Position numbers and translations under genes: made by a program. This document shows, one piece after another, positions 54,801 through 64,000 of a DNA stretch of 64,000 nt. The notes under the pieces were generated by a model, which made no database searches, was not told the DNA's origin, and saw nothing but the letters and a program-made list of their open reading frames with translations. The stretch covers positions 1 through 64,000 of the forward strand of contig CAJZBQ010000004.1 in the NCBI GenBank assembly GCA_914767885.1, given 5' to 3'. Origin of the DNA: Blepharisma stoltei (taxonomy: Eukaryota > Ciliophora > Heterotrichea > Heterotrichida > Blepharismidae). Each line of letters begins with the position of its first letter. Within the stretch, counting starts at the first letter, position 1.

Positions 54801-56464
54801 TAGAGTAAATAAGCAGTAGTTGGCTACTCATATAGCTTGAAGCTTATTTCCATTCAAACCTTTTTCTCTAAAAAAATTTTCAAATAGATGGACTATTTGG
54901 TCTTTATTCTCTATATCATTTGAGCATAATGCAAGTCTTAGAGATCATTCTAAGTTGTATTGTGAATTTATTCCTACTAAATTTTTTGGAATGCTTTTAG
55001 AAAATTTATTTTGCGCTTTTAGAGAAAATTGAATAGCAAAATAAGTAGATATTGGGCCCAAAATAATTGTTAGTATACAAACAACTAACGAATTATCCAT
55101 AAAATTCCCTAAAATAAAAAGAGAAGAAATAAAAGCAATAAAATAAAATCTCAGAATTATAGCAGTGTTGCAATAAATTGAATAATAAGGTAAAAATATA
55201 ATTGTTTCTTTAATCAAAAACACTGCCAAAATTATTGTTAGGATTTGTAAATAAATAATGGAATTTCTTGCAAGCACCGTATAAGTCATCGGAAAAAAAA
55301 AGGTAAAAAAAATGATATGAACATCAATTTTTGAGTGTGCTTTCGCATTTATTGATTTTTTAGTCATAAAATGTCGAATTTCTCCTGAAAAAACTGTCTG
55401 AACAAAAATTAAAAACAGGGTAATTAGCAGTGCAAAAATAATGGCAACTTGCAATGCAGAGCTTATTTCAAATTCTCCTAAATCATTATTATTTTCATAT
55501 TCTGAGACAATATTTTGAGGAAAAAAGCTATATTTGAGAAATATGGAAAATATTTCAATTGCTGAAATTAAAAGCAAAAATAAAATGGTGATACCAGTAA
55601 TCTCTCCTGGGCTTGCTAGAGTTTGCAGCCTGAATCAAAACCAATCCTTTGCTAGACTAAGAGTACTGGGAAGTTGCGCTCCAGCTGATTTTGCCTCCTT
55701 CAGTTATGAAGACATAATTTCTTCCTAATGAACATTTGGAAAAAAAAAAGGTTTTTACTCATGGAAGAACGGCGCAGACTATAAAGGCATATTCAGCGCC
55801 GGTTATACTATGGAGTTTATTTCTCGGAATTCCAGATATTCAAGTCCCTAAACTATGCATCAAAGCACTGAGGCAGCACCAAAACTAACTAAAAGCATGA
55901 GCAGATTGGTAAATTCCGCAGCTGAGCAAGCCTTTTCTGTAGTCTACCTTAGATTTTACATACATTAATCTTTAAAAATCATCCTGCTGGTATTAAAAAC
56001 AAATTCGATCACAAATAGAAAATTTCTTTAAAAATTCCGAGGGCAGATTTTGGCAAAGAATAAGAGGAATAAATAGCAACTAAAAAGACAGACATACAAA
56101 ATAGGCTTGCATAAGTGATCAAAATTGATAAATAAAGGCATTCATTTATTATCCCTAATGACGAGCAAGTATTGTCAAATTTTAAGTAACCTATGATTTC
56201 CCAAAAAATCATATTTTTGTGTCAATTTTTTATTGAGAGGTCAGGAACCCACAGTAAACTTATGATTTGAAAGCATCAGATAACCCCTTCAAATGCTCTT
56301 TTAAATTTTTGCCTTATAATGGTCGTCTCTTCTTGGTTCCCGTCAGAATAAAGTTGTCGATGAAGTTCAAAAATAGAGTGCTTGAGGGATTTTTTTTCTG
56401 TTGTATTTCAAAATTTTTGTGTAGCATTAAGAAATTTACCAGTTTCAGATCGGATTTCTGTCAT
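51867..56464 (-). CDS. Multipass membrane protein with central PAS domain (array copy 3)
   Basis: Starts at ATG 56464 (MTEIRSETGKFLNATQKFW), ends at TAA 51867 (KINSVMEIMP). The cleanest array member: only one SINE (55579-55991, in the N-terminal membrane block) and two 15-nt introns interrupt it, so its PAS-to-C-terminal half is a good reference for the others. Landmarks: VFSGEIRHFMTKKSINAKAH, YKEKFKAEAKRFVQF, SEEGEIICHSDNFPRIA, LNGYDEALHYCNSSLYDII and YFGFYLVFFRSEKKYLQK. About 1375 residues. Same orientation and 324 bp upstream spacing to copy 2. PAS domains bind small ligands or partner proteins; the ligand cannot be read from the sequence. Confidence 0.88.
52983..52997 (-). other. 15-nt intron (array intron 2)
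   Basis: GTAAAAAATATATAG with an in-frame TAG. Confidence 0.93.
53388..53402 (-). other. 15-nt intron (array intron 1)
   Basis: GTAGTTTTTATATAG; splicing joins IAFVFS to ILTVLAVNITVLIY. Confidence 0.94.
55579..55991 (+). mobile_element. SINE-like element in a PAS-gene exon
   Basis: Flanked by ATTAAAAGCAAA / ATTAAAAACAAA (55567-55578, 55992-56003; one mismatch). Starts AATAAAATGGTGATACC, as in the 14497-14905 copy. Removal with one duplication gives IFYLWSNLFLISAIEIFSIF, matching copy 2 (IFYLWSTFFLIPSIEIFSIF). A separate subfamily by its interior. Confidence 0.88.
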
Positions 56465-57816
56465 GATTGATTTTAATTTATAAATTTTTTAAAATCATAA
56501 ATATCATTAAAACTTATCATTGATAGCCATCATAGTTTATTATTTAGAAAGTTTTAGGCATGATTAATACATTATTAAGGCCATAAATGATAAGATAATA
56601 AAATTAAACCGAAATGGAAAGGTTTAATTTTATTAATTAATGTATATATTATTTAATTATTAAGTTAAATAGGAAAGTATCATTTCATATTAATTTCAAT
56701 TGCAAGAACTCAATAAAATCAACAACTTTGATACTTTTTGAAAAGATACTCTAAAGAGTAAGATTATAACATATTCATTTTATATGCATACTATTAAATT
56801 TATATTTTTGGGATATGCTCATAAGTCTTTGAATGTTTTTCTTAAATAATAAAAATATGAAGTATAAAGTAATTATAAACAATAAATGTAATTCCCATAA
56901 TAGTACCCGCTGATATTCAATTAATTTTGTGTATATTTATCAATTTCATCAATAATATTGCTAGATTTTATTAGTTTCTTAAAGCTTCTATTAAATTGGT
57001 CATATCATGGCATAAGGATTCAAGTTCTTAATTCCTGTAGATGAGTTCTACTAGAGCAGGGACATTGAGAAATAGCGGAGGTAACCAATGTTTACATTGG
57101 CAAGGTTTTTAAGTCACAGATGGAGCAGCGGCTAAGCTGATCAGCCACAGTCCTAATCCTATTGAAAGGGTTTTTTTATACGGGTAAATAGGAGACGAAC
57201 TTGTAAAGGGCTAATCAACAGGGACAAAGAGAAAGTTTCTTGGTCAATCAGGATAATTATGCAGCGGATATGAGGCTTTGATTCTAGGGAGTAGGCTAAA
57301 CGAGGGCTGAATGATATTATATTTGATCAGCAGTAATGCTTAATTTATGGCAGTTTTAATCTTTCGACATAAATGAAATTATAAACAATGTTATATATTA
57401 ATTAAAAGCAACACTTAAATCTGATATTTTTTTGAATAAAATGAATAGCAATATCTGTCTAAAACAGGAATCATGCTTGATTCTGAATGATACAAGAGTG
57501 TCTCAGTTAAAGCCAAAAAATTAATATTTTCTTATTGGATTTCCCATACATAAAAAATTAAATCTAAAGCTTTTCACAATTGAGGTTTTAACTTTTTCTA
57601 TTATTTGCTTTTAATCCTTCTTTTATCATAAATCTGTATTATGTTTCTTTAATAAGATCGACGATAACTTTTTCCATATTAAAATGAATTCATTTATTAC
57701 ATTAAAGAGATTTAGATTGTTTAAAGCATAATTTTATTTCAGTATTTTTATGATACTTATAAAGTAAATCTATTAGTTTATACTTAATTTAGAGTATAGT
57801 AAATTTATCCAAATTT
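56465..57816. other. Intergenic, with a possible degraded element
   Basis: 1.35 kb between copies 3 and 4. AT-rich except for a moderately GC-rich stretch at about 57030-57340 that may be an old SINE-like or other element; no ends or duplications found. Confidence 0.45.
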
Positions 57817-60800
57817 CTAGGGCATAATCTCCATCACTGAATTTATTTTCTTCAAATATTTTTTTTCACCCCAAAAAAATACCAAATAAAACCCAAAATA
57901 TAAAATCAAAGTAAAGATAATAAAAACAGTCAAAGCGATCACGATAATTTGCATTTGGTCATTAATTACTTTCTTTGAGTGCTTATCAATTTCATCAATA
58001 TAGGAATTATATTTGCTGTCTAATTCTTGAAGAGAGGACATTAAATTCCACCACACATCTTGTGGAGCCAAATTATTAGAGATCAAATTTGCTTCATTTA
58101 TTATATTTGACTTTGATGTATATACCCCCAAATTGAAAATATCTGTAAAAAAGCCCTGATTACTTTCATAAAAAATGTGCTTAAAGGTATGAGACAAAAT
58201 AGGAGAATATTCTTTTTTGTGGATGGCGGAGTTTGAATAGATAATTTTTGAAATAATTTCATTAAATATTTCTTTACTATTTTCAAAAGGATAAGAATAT
58301 GGAAATTGGTACCACATGGGCCATCCTAAAACCTCATATGCAGCCGCATTTGTCCATATGCCCAAGCTTGTATATACAATTTGTAAATTTATTAAGTTTT
58401 TCAATACTTCAGGCCTATATAACAGATAATCTGCACATTTATCATAAAGATAGCTAATATTTACAATTGAAAATATAAAAACAGCGGCCATGTATATTAA
58501 AACTCTTCATATATATAAACTGTCACACTGATTTAAAAAAAAAAATATTTTAAAGAATTTTTTCTATATTGAGTATCGGATTTTATTTTTTATCAGAATT
58601 TAATTCAATAAATTATATAATTTCAGTAGCTTTTAAAAGAAAATGCCTTGTCAGATTGATGCCGGTCATTAAGCTCAATAGTTGGCTGAGAGTGAACATC
58701 TCTTAGCCTCTCAAAAATTGTTTGCTTAAGTTCAAAGTATCTCTGATAGGCTTTTTTCCTTATATTGTTTCAAAGGGTATTTTCAATTTTAAGGATCGAA
58801 AAATAAAAGGGAATTATCATAATTATACAGATACAGAGCACGGCTACTCCTAAACTCAAAAAAATTGTCATTTCAATTTTGAAGTCGCCCATCATGGCTT
58901 TTTGGCAGTCTATAATATCATAAAACGAACTATTGCTATAGTGAAGAGCTCCCCCATACCCATTTAATATCAAAAACGAAAAATCGTCTATAGTTGTAAT
59001 CTCTGATCTGGTTATTTTGTTTAATATTTGGTTTCCCTGCATAAAATATACAATTTTAATAAAAATCCCTATTGTGTCGATTAAACTTGATTTTTTATAA
59101 ATCCCATCATCTTTATTTCACAAATATAAATTTTTGCCAGTTAAAATGTCTTGACCTGAGCAATAATTTCATTTTTTTAAATTTGTGGTTATGTCTGAAT
59201 AGGTATTCTCTAATTCTGTTAAACAAGTCACAATATCATTAAGCATTTGCTTTAAATATGGGCTATCAGGAGTGTATGGCAGATTTACAAATAAATTAGA
59301 AACATATGTAATTCTCTGCAAATTTTTCGCTGCTTTTCCTATGTTAATAGGAAGGCTCATGTCGCTGATAAAATTTATATTGGAAAAAGCATGGTTTAAA
59401 ACTATGATGTTGAAAGCTACAACAGTTAAAATCTATATAAAAATTACCGAAAAAACAAAAGCAAAGTGGAGAATATTGATTGACCTTGATGAAGATTTTA
59501 TTAACTCCCTTGGCAATATCATTATTTTTGGAGAAAATTTCTTTCAATAATTTTTTATTCGAAAATATAGTTTATCTTAAAATTATTATTATTATTTTTT
59601 AATAGTGTTTTTTTTCTTCAAAAATACAAAAAAACATTTTGTCTGGCGAGCAAAGCTACTCTAGGAGGAATAAGTAGAGAACCTTCTTCTGATGAGTGCC
59701 TACCGATACCATAGAATTTTCACTGCCACGCTTGTCAGATCCTGAGTCAGCATTTTTACTAGGATCATCATTTGGAAAATTTTGCAATTCCATTTTTGAA
59801 TTTAAATCGTCATCTAAATTTTGGTTTTCTTTATTTAGTAAGCTATAAGTTTTATCTGAGTCTATAAATCCTGATAAGTCCACTGACAAATAATTCGCTG
59901 CTTCCTCAATTTTTTCATTATTGCCTTGCTTGTTTTCATTATTCCCCCTTTTTATAATTTCTCGGCTATCATTTGCCAAGACCACATAGGGTATTTTGAA
60001 TTTGTAAAATTCTGAATATGAGAGCATTAAAAATCTGTTTAGGTTTGATAAATAGTAGGGAGTGTTCAGCTGTAATTTAAAATCTTCTGAATTAGAAAAT
60101 AAATTTTTTAGTTCAAATCCAACTAAACCTTCAGATTTTCCTACAGACTTTGGGAAATTATTTGAGTGGCAAATGATTTCTCCTTCCTCATTTAATAGCG
60201 CTATTTCGTTTTTAACATTTTTTGGCTTAAAAACCAGAATAGCGACAAGTTGGCCATTTATTGAGGTAAGTAGCATTTTCCCTTCGAGCTGCAATAAGTC
60301 TTGTGCATCTTTTGCTAAAAAAAATCCTTTAGTTAAGTCTATTTCTGATGATGAGCTATACTGGATAAACCGTTTTGAGTCTTCCTTGAATTTTTCTTTA
60401 TAATAAGGATGAATAAAATTTGAAATATTGTCATTTTTAATGCTGCCAAGAGGGAGTTTTAAATATTCTGCTGATTTTTGTTCTGCATATAGTATTTCAC
60501 CAAAATTACTATCCTCATTAGAAATTATAAGGATTCCAATATTTTCATTAAATAGGCTAAATTCTTTAGAATCGCCCAAAAAATTTGTAAGATCTTTATC
60601 AATAGATCTTAGCTTAGCTTCAAGGAAAAATGACTTTTCTGCATTATAAATAATATCTCTGCAATATGAATGGTAAAGAGATAATAAACTTTTAGAATTC
60701 GGGAATTCGGTAATTAGCTGGTTATATTTCGTGTTTAAAAATAAAATTTCATCTTCAATTGAATAAAGTTTCCTTCTTAATTTTTGAAGATTAGGCTGAC

Positions 60801-62250
60801 GTGAAGTAATTTCACTTCAAAAAATAAGTAAATTTGTGCATAATTGTTTTTCTTCATTTTTAACTAAAATGCTTTGAAGAAAATAATCAGAAAATTGCGA
60901 GCCTTCAGATAGGGAAGTATTTGATATATTTTTTTGGCATAAATATTCTTGATAATTGGACTCTAAGCTTCAGTCTACAATATGTTTGGTTTTGCTGAGC
61001 TTGATTTTGGCTAAGGATTCCTCTTTTAATGTATATAAACAGTAATTCGCTGCTCATATAGCTTGAAGCTTATTCCCATTTAAACCTTTTTGTATAAAAA
61101 AATTTTCAAAAGCCCTGATTATTTGATCTTTATGTTCTGCATCATTTGAGCATAGAGCATATCTAAGAGATTTTTCTAAAATATATTGAGATTCTATATT
61201 TATAAAGTCTGTAGGAATAGTTCAAGAAAAGTTTCTTTGAAGTTTAAGGGAAAATTGAATTACAAAAATAGCTGATAACGGACCTATAATTACTGATAGC
61301 ATAGTTATCACCATGGAATTATCCATAAGGTCTCCTAAAAGGAATATTGAAGAAATAAAGCCAATAAAATATAGCTGAAGGATTATTAAAGAGTTGCAAA
61401 AAATGGAAAAATACGGCAGAAGATCTATAGTTTCTCTTATCAAAAGTATTGCAAAAATAATTGCTAAAATTTGTAAATGTCTAATATAATGTTCAGCAAA
61501 TATCACATAAACAATAGGGAAAATAAAAGTAAAAAATTTTATGTGCTTGTCTATTTTTGAATGTGCTTTTGCACTTATATTTTTATTTACAGAATGTCTA
61601 ATTTCTCCAGAAAATTCCACCTGCATGAAAGATGACAAAAAAGTAATTACTATTGCCAAAATAATGCAAATTTGTAATGGGAAACTCCTAATGAATTCTC
61701 CTATTTCACTGTGATTTTGGTATTCTGATATTGCATTTCGGGGCAGAAAGCTATATTTCAGAAAAATGGAATATATTTGAATAGAGGGCACAAGCAAAAA
61801 TTTTAATCAAAAATAAAAGATCGCTGAAAATATGCTTAGAAGTACCTTTGGTAGATGGTAAGAATAATAAATAGCAATAACTAAAATAGCCATACTAATA
61901 AAATTAGCATAGGCTAATAGAATTGACAGGTAAAAGCACTCATTGATTATCCCAAGCATTGAGCAAGTGTTGTCAAATTTTAAGTATCCGATGATTTCTC
62001 AAATTGCCATATTTTTACTCCAATTTTTGATAGAAAGATCTGAGACTCATAGCAAGCTTAAAATTTGAAGGCATCAAATAATGCTTTCAATTGTTATTTT
62101 TATTTTCTGCCTTAAGTCAGAATTTTCTTGAAAATTAATTAGCTGAAAAAGCTCGAAAATTGAATCTTTAATTGATTTTTTTTCTGTTATTCTCCATAAT
62201 TTATGTTCTGAGCTCAAAGCTTCTTCTCCTTCACCAAAAAGATGAGTCAT
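57817..62250 (-). CDS. Multipass membrane protein with central PAS domain (array copy 4)
   Basis: Starts at ATG 62250 (MTHLFGEGEEALSSEHKLW), ends at TAG 57817 (KINSVMEIMP). Two IESs (58514-58619, 59502-59672) and two 15-nt introns are removed; the first 2.5 kb is uninterrupted apart from TGA=Trp codons. Landmarks: EFSGEIRHSVNKNISAKAH, SLRYALCSNDAEHKDQIIR, ENIGILIISNEDSNFGEILY, LNEEGEIICHSNNFPKSVG, LNGYGGALHYSNSSFYDII and YDKCADYLLYRPEVL. More divergent from copies 2 and 3 than those are from each other, especially in the Asn/Glu/Lys-rich linker after the PAS-like block. Confidence 0.87.
58514..58619 (-). mobile_element. IES, TA-bounded, about 104 nt
   Basis: TA at 58514-58515 and 58618-58619. 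Excision gives FKSYWNYIWRVLIYMAAVF, matching FKSYWKYAWRTLIFLAFSL in copy 2. Because the flanks are TATATA-like, the exact TA could be shifted by two bases. Confidence 0.75.
59037..59051 (-). other. 15-nt intron (array intron 2)
   Basis: GTATATTTTATGCAG; stop-free, at the same site as the other three copies. Confidence 0.85.
59433..59447 (-). other. 15-nt intron (array intron 1)
   Basis: GTAATTTTTATATAG; splicing joins FAFVFS to ILTVVAFNIIVL. Confidence 0.93.
59502..59672 (-). mobile_element. IES, TA-bounded, 169 nt
   Basis: TA at 59502-59503 and 59671-59672. Ends: TATTCCTCCTAGAGTAGC and, inverted, TTAACTCCCTTGGC. Excision gives KKVLYLIKSSSRSINILH, matching RFLNMIKSSSRSINVLH in copy 3. Confidence 0.85.
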
Positions 62251-63204
62251 AAATGGTCAATAAATTAATGTTAAAACGAGGAAATTTATGCATTATTTAA
62301 TTATTATTTTGGAAATTTGTTTATAAGCTATCTTTATTTTAAAAAAAGCTATAAAGATTTGGCAGATTTTGCTATGGAATAGTTTGGCTCACCTGATAAG
62401 AAAAAATTTAATAAATGTTAATCACAAAAATGGTTTTTAAGAAGTCGATAAATCTAAGATTTGATAAAGTGGCTATATTGATGTAGGTTGAAATTGATTT
62501 TAAGCCTAATTTTGAAGTTTTTATTTTATGAAATCATTGATAGTTAGTATTTAAAAGGCAAGCTGTTGCTTGACTTATCGCTAACTATTACCTATCTTTG
62601 ATTGAACGAGTCTATTTAAATCTCTTAAAAATTAGAAGTTGACCTATCCAAACATGAAAGCCAAACTTAATCGTCACCTAAAATTTAACTATCTAATCCT
62701 AAATTCGGGTATTATGCTGCAGTTGTTTCTAAGGTAAATTTATATAAGATAAAGCAAAATTTGATTTTTCAGGATTTATTATACTTAAAAGTGAAAACTT
62801 ATTACAAAAGAATTATATTATATAAAACTAAATAGCTGGTTTCAAAGTAAAACTGTTTTCAATTAAACAAATCAAAAAATAAATATAAAAATCATGATTT
62901 ATTGGCATTATTTCTAATAATGAATTTACATTTCTATTTTGAAAATAATTGTAAACTAAAGATATGTTCAATTAAAGCTAAATAGTGCAACCCTTTTAAA
63001 AAAGTGGCAAACTAAAGATAAGTTTAATTAAAGCTAAGAAATATTAGAAAAGCGATCTAATATTTTCTATCATTAGCCATCCAAAATTCGCAGCATTAGA
63101 TTAAACTCTGAATAATGCTCAAAATTAAACTATTCTGAGCAAACTTCATCCTATTTTTAAATAAAGCATTACATAAAATTATCAATTTAATAATAAAAAT
63201 GTCA
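62251..63204. other. Intergenic, nothing recognised
   Basis: AT-rich; no open frame or repeat boundary that I can support. Confidence 0.5.
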
Positions 63205-63700
63205 TATTGAGTCTAATTCTTGAAGAGCTTGTATTAAAGCTAGATATATACTTCAGGAATCAAAAATCATTATAATCTTCGTTTTTTATGTATGATCATA
63301 CCAAATTTGAAAATATCTATATTAAAAACCATTTCCAGAGTATTCTTTTTTATGACAGCCGAGCCTGAATATTTGATTTTTTATATGATTTCATTATACA
63401 TAGCAAGGCTAGATTCGAAAAGATAAGTAGCTCGGTAGGCAGTCATTAACCTTCTAATTAAACTATGCATAGAAAACAATCTTTATTTCTTGCTTAATGA
63501 AGACTAATATTGTAAAATATAATTTCGCAGCTTCATCGAGGCTATGTAAAAGGGCAAGTAAAATACGATCAATTAACAAACCAAATTTTTTCAAATATTA
63601 AATATTTTGTTTATTAATCTATAACCCAGGGAGCAACCCAAGCCAGAGCTAATAAACTGCGTTACCTCTATAACTTAATCTTATCCTTTCCATAATTGTT
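63205..63700 (-). pseudogene. Relic of another PAS-membrane paralogue
   Basis: The DNA resembles the 3' part of the array genes on the minus strand: TCTAATTCTTGAAGAG at 63213, GTATTCTTTTTTATGACAGC then GCCGAGCCTGAATA near 63340-63375, and CCTTTCCATAATTG near 63685 all match copy 2-4 positions in order. The frame is destroyed by many stops and shifts. It marks a fifth tandem member that has decayed. Confidence 0.6.
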
Positions 63701-63895
63701 TTTATATTAGTTAATTAACTATTATTATTTTAAATTAAATTAAAATATACTTTTAATGTTCAAATAATTCTTCAAGCTCTTCATTTAAAGCATCTTTATA
63801 AAAATCATAAAACAATTTAAATAACATGCGTTTAATTATAATTTTTTTCGTATTTATGTTTTTCACATATTTTTTTATTTGCTAATATATCAATT

Positions 63896-64000
63896 ATGAA
63901 CGGAGAGAAGGAGAGTCCTCCTAAAAGCGATGATTTTTGAAAAATCGCAAGCGGAAAATCAGAAAAAAATTCAATTTTTGAGTTTTATTCCCAACTTTAC
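63896..64000 (+). CDS. N-terminus of a further PAS-membrane paralogue (partial)
   Basis: Starts at ATG 63896 (MNGEKESPPKSDDFWKIA, TGA=Trp) and runs off the window with SIFEFYSQLY. This matches the N-termini of the array genes (KKSLINSIFEFYRASYY in copy 1, KFWNTTEKKSLKHSIFELHR in copy 3). It is on the opposite strand to copies 1-4, so the array continues in inverted orientation beyond the window. Confidence 0.72.

Overview
This window is the left end of a ciliate chromosome. It opens with about 1.64 kb of the octamer telomere repeat CCCTAACA. Three features place it in a heterotrich close to Blepharisma. TGA is read as tryptophan in nearly every gene (for example in the Rab G3 motif, where the expected WDTAGQE appears with TGA at the W). 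The introns are 15 nt, GT...AG. The telomere unit is the heterotrich one. The DNA looks like the germline (micronuclear) version of the genome, because many otherwise good genes are broken by inserts whose exact removal between short direct repeats restores a single open frame. I resolved about 20 such IES-like inserts at base level from reading frame, terminal inverted repeats (TIRs) and paralogue comparison. Most are bounded by TA; a few use TGA/TCA, and one uses TGCA. A second insert class is a SINE-like retroelement of about 400-540 bp with 10-14 bp target-site duplications. It sits inside exons and inside two of the MITE-like IESs.

Layout. 1-1643 telomere. 1644-4473 subtelomere with a decayed kelch-type gene. 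4474-6743 Rab-like GTPase and the GPI-transamidase subunit GPI8/PIG-K. 7111-9511 (minus) interrupted coiled-coil gene. 9729-10991 BET-type bromodomain gene with NET domain. 11409-15998 divergent myosin-like protein with a degenerate P-loop and IQ motifs. 16034-16733 mitochondrial acyl carrier protein. 17352-17765 (minus) small basic protein. 17889-21462 tubulin-tyrosine-ligase-like (TTLL) enzyme. 21538-21837 MYCBP-like protein. 22296-24161 TypA/BipA-type GTPase. 24158-27759 (minus) three genes, including a DAP3/mS29-like mitoribosomal GTPase. 28801-33227 two tandem secreted Cys-rich, probably GPI-anchored proteins. 33420-36483 large hypothetical protein. 37668-39757 (minus) tail-anchored coiled-coil protein and a RING-H2 membrane protein. 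40326-62250 (minus) four tandem paralogues of a large multipass membrane protein with a central PAS-like domain, plus decayed relics of further copies. The start of one more copy runs out of the window on the plus strand at 63896.

How the genes work together. There is no operon-like logic. Genes are densely packed housekeeping and cilium or membrane genes with 30-500 bp spacers. The common theme is the inserts: MITE-like TIR elements of several families, some nested or with doubled TIRs, and the SINEs. The myosin-like, BET, ACP, TTLL, RING, coiled-coil and PAS genes all need DNA elimination to be expressed as intact proteins. The PAS paralogues act as internal controls, since an insert in one copy is absent from the same site in another.

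Limits. Everything is by eye. Exact boundaries of one IES (about 10066-10320) and one junction (about 41818-41855) are unresolved. Family names for divergent proteins are tentative. The germline interpretation is an inference that a macronuclear assembly would settle.
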